Part shown: positions 6,645-10,945 of the stretch, one piece after another
How the letters are laid out: each line of letters starts with the position of its first letter
Position numbering within the stretch: position 1 is the first letter of the stretch
Assembly (NCBI GenBank): GCA_020024185.1
Contig: JAHHUD010000054.1
Coordinates: forward strand, 1 to 10,945
DNA length: 10,945 bases
DNA from: Oscillospiraceae bacterium
GTDB lineage: Bacteria; Bacillota; Clostridia; Oscillospirales; Ruminococcaceae
Direction of reading: 5' to 3'
The notes under the pieces: model-generated
What the model saw: only the letters and a program-made list of their open reading frames with translations
What the model was told of the DNA's origin: nothing
Databases searched by the model: none
Program-made: the position numbers and the translations under genes

Positions 6645-8234
6645 GTGAAAGAATTTGTAGAACAGATAGACAAACGTCGCACGTTTGCTATAATTTCTCA
6701 CCCAGACGCTGGTAAAACAACACTTACAGAAAAATTGCTTTTATATGGTGGTGCAATACAACAAGCAGGTATTGTTAAAGGCAAAAAAGGTGCTCGTGCA
6801 GCAACTTCTGACTGGATGGAAATTGAAAAACAGAGAGGTATTTCTGTTACTTCTTCTGTTATGCAGTTTAATTATGATGGATATTGTGTAAATATTTTGG
6901 ACACCCCTGGCCACCAAGACTTCTCAGAAGACACATATCGTACACTTATGGCTGCTGATAGTGCAGTTATGGTTATTGACGCTGCAAAAGGTGTTGAAAA
7001 CCAAACAAAGAAACTTTTTAAAGTTTGCACAATGAGAAATATACCTATATTCACATTTATAAATAAAATGGACCGTGAATCTCAAGACCCATTTGATTTG
7101 TTGCAAGAAATAGAAGATGTTTTGGGCATTGCAACATATCCTATGAACTGGCCAATTGGTTCTGGTAAAGATTTTAAAGGTGTTTATGACAGAAAAAATG
7201 AAGAAATAATAGCTTTTAGTCATGACGGTAAAGTTGGTGTAAATCAGGCTCAAGCTACAAAAGCAAAGCTTGGAGATTCTAACCTTGATGAACTTATAAC
7301 AGCGCCATTACATGAAACACTTGTAAATGATATAGAACTTATAGAAGGTGCAGCTGCCGATTTTGACAAAGAGGCAATTGATACAGGTAAATTGACACCT
7401 GTTTTCTTTGGTTCTGCACTTACAAACTTTGGTGTTGAACCATTTATAAAAGAATTTTTATCTCTTACAACATCACCTTTAGCAAGAGAATCAGATGCCG
7501 GTATAATTGACCCAAAAAGTGAAGATTTTTCTGCTTTCGTGTTTAAAATTCAAGCAAATATGAATAAAGCACATAGAGATAGAATTGCTTTTATGCGTAT
7601 TTGTAGTGGTAAGTTTGAAAGAGGCATGGACGTTTTTCATGTTCAAGCCGGTAAAAAGATAAAACTTGCACAGTCAACACAGCTTATGGCAAGTGAAAGA
7701 GAAACTGTGGATGAAGCATATGCAGGGGATATTATCGGTATTTTTGACCCGGGTATTTTTTCAATCGGCGATACAATAACAACTGCAAAAAAACCATTTA
7801 AGTTTGCAAGTATCCCAACTTTTGCACCAGAACATTTTGCAAGAATTTCTCAAGTTGATACAATGAAAAGAAAACAATTTGTAAAAGGTATGGAACAGAT
7901 TGCTCAAGAAGGTGCAATTCAAATATTTAAAGAACTTGGCGGCGGTATGGAAGAAGTTATTGTTGGGGTTGTTGGTGTTCTTCAACTTGAAGTTTTGGAA
8001 CATCGTCTTAAAACAGAATATAACGTTGATATCCGTATACACCCATTGCCATATCAGCATATTCGTTGGATTGAAAATGAAGATATAAATATTAAGTCAC
8101 TAAATCTTACAAGTGATACAAAATGTGTTGAAGACTTTAAAAATAGAAAATTACTATTATTTACAAGTCCATGGAATGTTAACTGGGCAACAGACAAAAA
8201 CCCAGACCTTGTTTTAGCAGAAATAGGTAAATAA
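6645..8234 (+). CDS. prfC: Peptide chain release factor 3 (RF3 GTPase)
   Basis: Translational GTPase that recycles RF1/RF2 from the ribosome after peptide release. All G motifs are visible: SHPDAGKTT (18-26), the switch I region EKQRGISVTSS (61-71), DTPGH (86-90), NKMD (140-143) and FFGSALTNFGV further on. SDWMEIEKQRGIS and FKIQANMNKAHRDRIAFMR are typical of RF3 rather than EF-G. The reading frame is open upstream to 6582, but a GTG at 6645 sits six bases after GGAGG (6634-6638). That start gives 529 residues, the same length as E. coli RF3, and the usual N-terminus just ahead of KRRTFAIISHPDAGKTT. The upstream extension would add hydrophobic, lysine-rich residues not seen in the family. It is a single-gene unit with its own strong promoter, a leader hairpin and a terminator. 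Confidence 0.96.
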   Translation: MKEFVEQIDKRRTFAIISHPDAGKTTLTEKLLLYGGAIQQAGIVKGKKGARAATSDWMEIEKQRGISVTSSVMQFNYDGYCVNILDTPGHQDFSEDTYRTLMAADSAVMVIDAAKGVENQTKKLFKVCTMRNIPIFTFINKMDRESQDPFDLLQEIEDVLGIATYPMNWPIGSGKDFKGVYDRKNEEIIAFSHDGKVGVNQAQATKAKLGDSNLDELITAPLHETLVNDIELIEGAAADFDKEAIDTGKLTPVFFGSALTNFGVEPFIKEFLSLTTSPLARESDAGIIDPKSEDFSAFVFKIQANMNKAHRDRIAFMRICSGKFERGMDVFHVQAGKKIKLAQSTQLMASERETVDEAYAGDIIGIFDPGIFSIGDTITTAKKPFKFASIPTFAPEHFARISQVDTMKRKQFVKGMEQIAQEGAIQIFKELGGGMEEVIVGVVGVLQLEVLEHRLKTEYNVDIRIHPLPYQHIRWIENEDINIKSLNLTSDTKCVEDFKNRKLLLFTSPWNVNWATDKNPDLVLAEIGK

Positions 8235-8238
8235 AAAC

Positions 8239-8276
8239 AAACAGATAGCTTTAAACGGCTATCTGTTTTATTTTTT
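8239..8276 (+). terminator. Rho-independent terminator of prfC
   Basis: A perfect 10-bp stem (8239-8248 with 8259-8268) is extended by C8249-G8258 and a possible T-G pair. It closes a short loop and is followed by TTTTATTTTTT-like sequence to 8276. It starts four bases after the prfC stop. Confidence 0.92.
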
Positions 8277-8339
8277 GATAATAATAAGCTTTTGTTACCA
8301 ATTTTTAACTATAATGTTTCACAATTTGAGGCTTTTTAA

Positions 8340-8368
8340 TTGATTATTAGTATAAAATGTTGTAAAAT
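8340..8368 (+). promoter_or_regulatory. Candidate promoter of the two-gene glycan operon
   Basis: -35 TTGATT (8340-8345), a 17-base spacer, and -10 TAAAAT (8363-8368). The predicted start near 8375 gives a leader of about 33 bases. It lies downstream of the prfC terminator, so the glycan genes should be transcribed independently of prfC. Confidence 0.6.
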
Positions 8369-8407
8369 TATAAAGATAAGACAAAATATAAAATTTGGGA
8401 GGCTAAA

Positions 8408-10297
8408 ATGCCTGACTATATAAAAAGAAAATTCTCTGAAATGTTATCAAAATATAGAAGAGTTATTTTGCTTTGTGCTGATATAACTGTTGTAACAGTT
8501 GCATATTCTCTTACATGGGTTCTTATATCCGGCAGAGCAGATATGGACGCATATTTCAGTTTGCTTGTATCTAGCTGTTTTTTATTTGTGTCCTGTTTTG
8601 CAATTGTTTATGCAGCAACAGGTATGTATGACAGTTTGTGGAGATATGCAGAAGTTGTTGAGATAAGTAAATGTTGTATGTCATCATTTGTTGCGATAAT
8701 TGCATTTGTTTTAATGACATTAGTGTTATTTCATGAAAAGCGAATACCGTTAAGTGTATATGGTTTATCAGCTTTATTTGCAACTACATTTACATTGTAT
8801 ATGCGATTAGTATATCGTATGTATAGAAACACAAAAATAAACAGAATTGGTAAAAAAAGGCGTAGAGTTTTAATTATTGGAGCAGGTGATGCAGCGTCTA
8901 CTTTAATACATGAGGTAAACAAAAGTCCAACCAAAGAAATGAACATAATATGTGTTGTTGACGACGACAAAGATAAGGTTGGAAGAAGTATTATGGGTAT
9001 AAATGTTCTTGGAACTACTGAGGATATTCCATTACTTGTGCAACAATGTCAAATTGAAACAATATTGATAGCTATTCCAACATTAGATAATAAAAATAGA
9101 AAAAGAATTCTTGATATTTGTGCCTCAACAAGTTGTAACATACGCACAATACCAGATATTGTTAAAATAATAAAAGACGGGGATAATCTTCTTACAAGAA
9201 TTACTGATGTAAAAGTTGAAGATTTGCTTGGCAGAGAACCAATTATTCTTGCAGAAGAAGCAGTTAATTTTATAAATAAAAAAGTTGTTATGGTAACTGG
9301 TGGTGGTGGCTCCATTGGTTCTGAACTTTGTAGACAAATTGCTAGTTTTGACCCTGAAAAACTTGTTATTGTAGATATATATGAAAACAGTGTATACTCA
9401 ATTCAGCAAGAACTTAAACGCAAATATGGTGATAAACTGAATTTAGATGTTAGAATTGCTTCAGTTAGAGATACAAAGAAAATGGATACTCTTTTTGATG
9501 AACTTAGGCCAAATGTAGTATTCCATGCAGCTGCACATAAACATGTTCCACTTATGGAAGATGCTCCGGAAGAAGCAGTTAAAAATAATGTCTTTGGCAC
9601 TTATAATTGTGCTTTATGTGCAGAAAAATATAATGTAGAAAAATTTGTTCTCATATCTACGGATAAAGCTGTTAACCCAACAAATGTTATGGGTGCTACA
9701 AAGCGTATATGTGAAATGATTATACAAAACATAGCAGAAAATACAGAGGGAACAACAACTTTTGCAGCAGTAAGATTTGGAAATGTTCTTGGTTCAAATG
9801 GTTCAGTTTTACCACTGTTTAAAGAGCAACTTGCAGAAGGTGGGCCAATTACTGTTACAGATAAAGATATTGTAAGATATTTTATGACAATACCGGAAGC
9901 AGTAAGCCTTGTACTTGAGGCCGGTGCTATGAGCCGTAAAAGTGGTGAAATATTTGTTTTAGATATGGGTGACCCAGTAAAAATTCTTTCGCTTGCAGAA
10001 AATCTTATTAAGATGTCAGGGCTTATTCCTTATAGAGATATAGATATTGTATTTACAGGATTAAGACCCGGGGAAAAACTTTATGAAGAGTTATTACAAG
10101 ACGAAGAAAGTGTAAGAAAAACTGAAAATAAGAAAATTTTTATAGGTTCGCCACTTAAAATGGATGCATCAAGATTTTTCTCTGATTTACTTGAACTTAA
10201 ATCAATTGCTTATGAAAATGATACAGAAAAACTTATGCTGAAAATAAAAGGAATGGTTCCGACTTTTAAACATGAGATTTTAGATTATCACGAATAA
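8408..10297 (+). CDS. Membrane-anchored nucleotide-sugar 4,6-dehydratase (FlaA1/CapD/PglF/WbpM type)
   Basis: Predicted to convert a UDP-HexNAc (probably UDP-GlcNAc) to its 4-keto-6-deoxy derivative at the inner face of the membrane, the first step toward modified sugars for a capsule, exopolysaccharide or glycoprotein. The 629-residue product has four N-terminal membrane segments (about 19-40, 48-70, 88-108 and 114-136). A first Rossmann domain follows with IIGAGDAAS (156-164). The C-terminal SDR catalytic domain has VTGGGGSIGSE (296-306), STDKAVNPTNVMGATKR (417-433) and LRPGEKLYEELL (552-563). The SDR catalytic Tyr is replaced by Met428, four residues before Lys432. That change is typical of the long WbpM/PglF/CapD dehydratases, so it is not a defect. 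The start is supported by GGGAGG (8397-8402), five bases upstream. It is the first gene of an operon with a phosphoglycosyl transferase 11 bases downstream. The exact substrate is inferred from the family. Confidence 0.92.
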   Translation: MPDYIKRKFSEMLSKYRRVILLCADITVVTVAYSLTWVLISGRADMDAYFSLLVSSCFLFVSCFAIVYAATGMYDSLWRYAEVVEISKCCMSSFVAIIAFVLMTLVLFHEKRIPLSVYGLSALFATTFTLYMRLVYRMYRNTKINRIGKKRRRVLIIGAGDAASTLIHEVNKSPTKEMNIICVVDDDKDKVGRSIMGINVLGTTEDIPLLVQQCQIETILIAIPTLDNKNRKRILDICASTSCNIRTIPDIVKIIKDGDNLLTRITDVKVEDLLGREPIILAEEAVNFINKKVVMVTGGGGSIGSELCRQIASFDPEKLVIVDIYENSVYSIQQELKRKYGDKLNLDVRIASVRDTKKMDTLFDELRPNVVFHAAAHKHVPLMEDAPEEAVKNNVFGTYNCALCAEKYNVEKFVLISTDKAVNPTNVMGATKRICEMIIQNIAENTEGTTTFAAVRFGNVLGSNGSVLPLFKEQLAEGGPITVTDKDIVRYFMTIPEAVSLVLEAGAMSRKSGEIFVLDMGDPVKILSLAENLIKMSGLIPYRDIDIVFTGLRPGEKLYEELLQDEESVRKTENKKIFIGSPLKMDASRFFSDLLELKSIAYENDTEKLMLKIKGMVPTFKHEILDYHE

Positions 10298-10308
10298 CGG
10301 AGAATTTT

Positions 10309-10893
10309 ATGTATCAATTTATAAAAAGATTTTTGGATGTATTTTTGTCTTTGTGTGCAATTATTATTTTATCCCCAGTGTTAATTATAATTGCAATTTT
10401 GATAAAAATAGATAGCAAAGGCTCAGTGTTTTTTAAACAAAAAAGAGTTGGAAAAAACAAAACACATTTTCAAATTCTTAAATTTAGAACAATGTATTCC
10501 GATGTACCAAGCGATGTTCCAACACATCTTTTGGCAAACCCAGAATCAAAAATTACTAAAATAGGAAAATTTTTGAGGAAATCAAGTCTTGATGAATTAC
10601 CTCAAATTTTTAACATTTTAAAAGGTGAAATGAGCATTATTGGGCCTCGTCCTGCTCTTTGGAATCAATTTGATTTGATAGCTGAAAGAGATAAATATAA
10701 TGCAAATGATGTTAGACCGGGGCTTACAGGACTTGCACAAGTTATGGGCAGAGATGAACTTCCTATTGATATAAAAGCAAGATATGACGGAGAATATGTA
10801 AAAAATATAAGTTTTATTTTCGATTTAAAAATTTTCTTTAAAACGATATTTAGTGTTATTTCATCAGATGGTATAAAAGAAGGCAAACAATAA
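10309..10893 (+). CDS. Small phosphoglycosyl transferase (PglC/bacterial sugar transferase family)
   Basis: Predicted to transfer a phospho-sugar from a UDP-sugar to undecaprenyl phosphate, the membrane step that starts assembly of a polysaccharide or glycan. The 194-residue length and single N-terminal hydrophobic segment (about 9-32) with Ser22-Pro23 fit the small monotopic class, whose helix re-enters the membrane. Catalytic-core motifs are all visible: KFRTM (58-62), the Asp95-Glu96 dyad in SSLDELPQ (92-99), IIGPRP (110-115) and RPGLTGLAQV (136-145). There is no extra N-terminal multi-span domain as in WcaJ/WbaP. It starts 11 bases after the dehydratase gene with its own site (CGGAGA, ending six bases before the ATG), so the two are co-transcribed. 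The 4,6-dehydratase partner suggests a modified sugar such as a bacillosamine- or FucNAc-type precursor, but the aminotransferase and acetyltransferase needed for that are not in the window. Confidence 0.93.
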   Translation: MYQFIKRFLDVFLSLCAIIILSPVLIIIAILIKIDSKGSVFFKQKRVGKNKTHFQILKFRTMYSDVPSDVPTHLLANPESKITKIGKFLRKSSLDELPQIFNILKGEMSIIGPRPALWNQFDLIAERDKYNANDVRPGLTGLAQVMGRDELPIDIKARYDGEYVKNISFIFDLKIFFKTIFSVISSDGIKEGKQ

Positions 10894-10897
10894 AAAT

Positions 10898-10944
10898 AAA
10901 AGCAATTCGGAAAATTTATCCAATTCCGAATTGCTTTTTATTTT
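10898..10944 (+). terminator. Rho-independent terminator of the glycan operon
   Basis: A perfect 15-bp stem (10898-10912 with 10924-10938) closes an 11-base loop and is followed by TATTTT-like sequence at the right edge. It starts four bases after the phosphoglycosyl transferase stop codon. The left flank is A-rich, so it could also work on the minus strand for a convergent neighbour beyond the window. Confidence 0.9.
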
Positions 10945-10945
10945 G

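Noticed and set aside
5488..8276. Similar outer arms (AAACAGA...TCTGTTT) of the two terminators at 5488-5521 and 8239-8268
   Set aside because: Only about seven bases of each arm agree, and the A/T flanks are expected in any intrinsic terminator. This is too little to call a repeat family.
9049..9337. Antisense open frames inside the dehydratase gene
   Set aside because: They are codon-bias shadows of the well-supported plus-strand gene and have no start signals.

Overview
The window is a strongly AT-rich, gene-dense bacterial chromosome segment. AT-rich codons, strong Shine-Dalgarno sites, consensus-like sigma-A promoters and compact hairpin-plus-U terminators all suggest a low-GC Firmicute. 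An anaerobic Clostridia-type bacterium is likely, judging from the gene content (aspartase plus malic enzyme, M3 oligoendopeptidase, RF3, small sugar transferase). This is inference from composition and protein character, not a taxonomic identification. I saw no tRNA, rRNA, CRISPR array, insertion sequence or prophage gene.

Left part, minus strand: (1) the first 438 codons of an M3-family oligoendopeptidase run off the left edge, with their own promoter at 1360-1388. (2) An aspartase (aspA)-malic enzyme operon is transcribed leftward from a promoter at 4087-4115 and ends at a strong terminator at 1389-1419. Together the pair covers the first and last steps of aspartate -> fumarate -> malate -> pyruvate. 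The fumarase needed between them is not here.

Middle: an AI-2E/PerM-type membrane protein (plus strand) and a LacX-like aldose 1-epimerase (minus strand) converge on one shared bidirectional terminator at 5488-5521. The epimerase is divergent from prfC, the gene for peptide chain release factor 3. prfC very probably starts at a GTG at 6645, has a near-consensus promoter at 6542-6570, and carries a small hairpin followed by six T in its leader.

Right part, plus strand: a two-gene glycan-initiation operon. The first gene encodes a membrane-anchored FlaA1/CapD/PglF-type nucleotide-sugar 4,6-dehydratase and the second a small PglC-type phosphoglycosyl transferase. They would make a modified UDP-sugar and load its phosphosugar onto a polyprenyl phosphate at the membrane. 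The unit has its own promoter and a strong terminator at the right edge.

Most of the window is ordinary core and metabolic content, and I did not find a clearly new system. The points most worth a second look are regulatory: a perfect short palindrome sitting on the predicted aspA start site, the prfC leader hairpin, two start codons that overlap their Shine-Dalgarno sequence, and the self-contained two-gene glycan unit.
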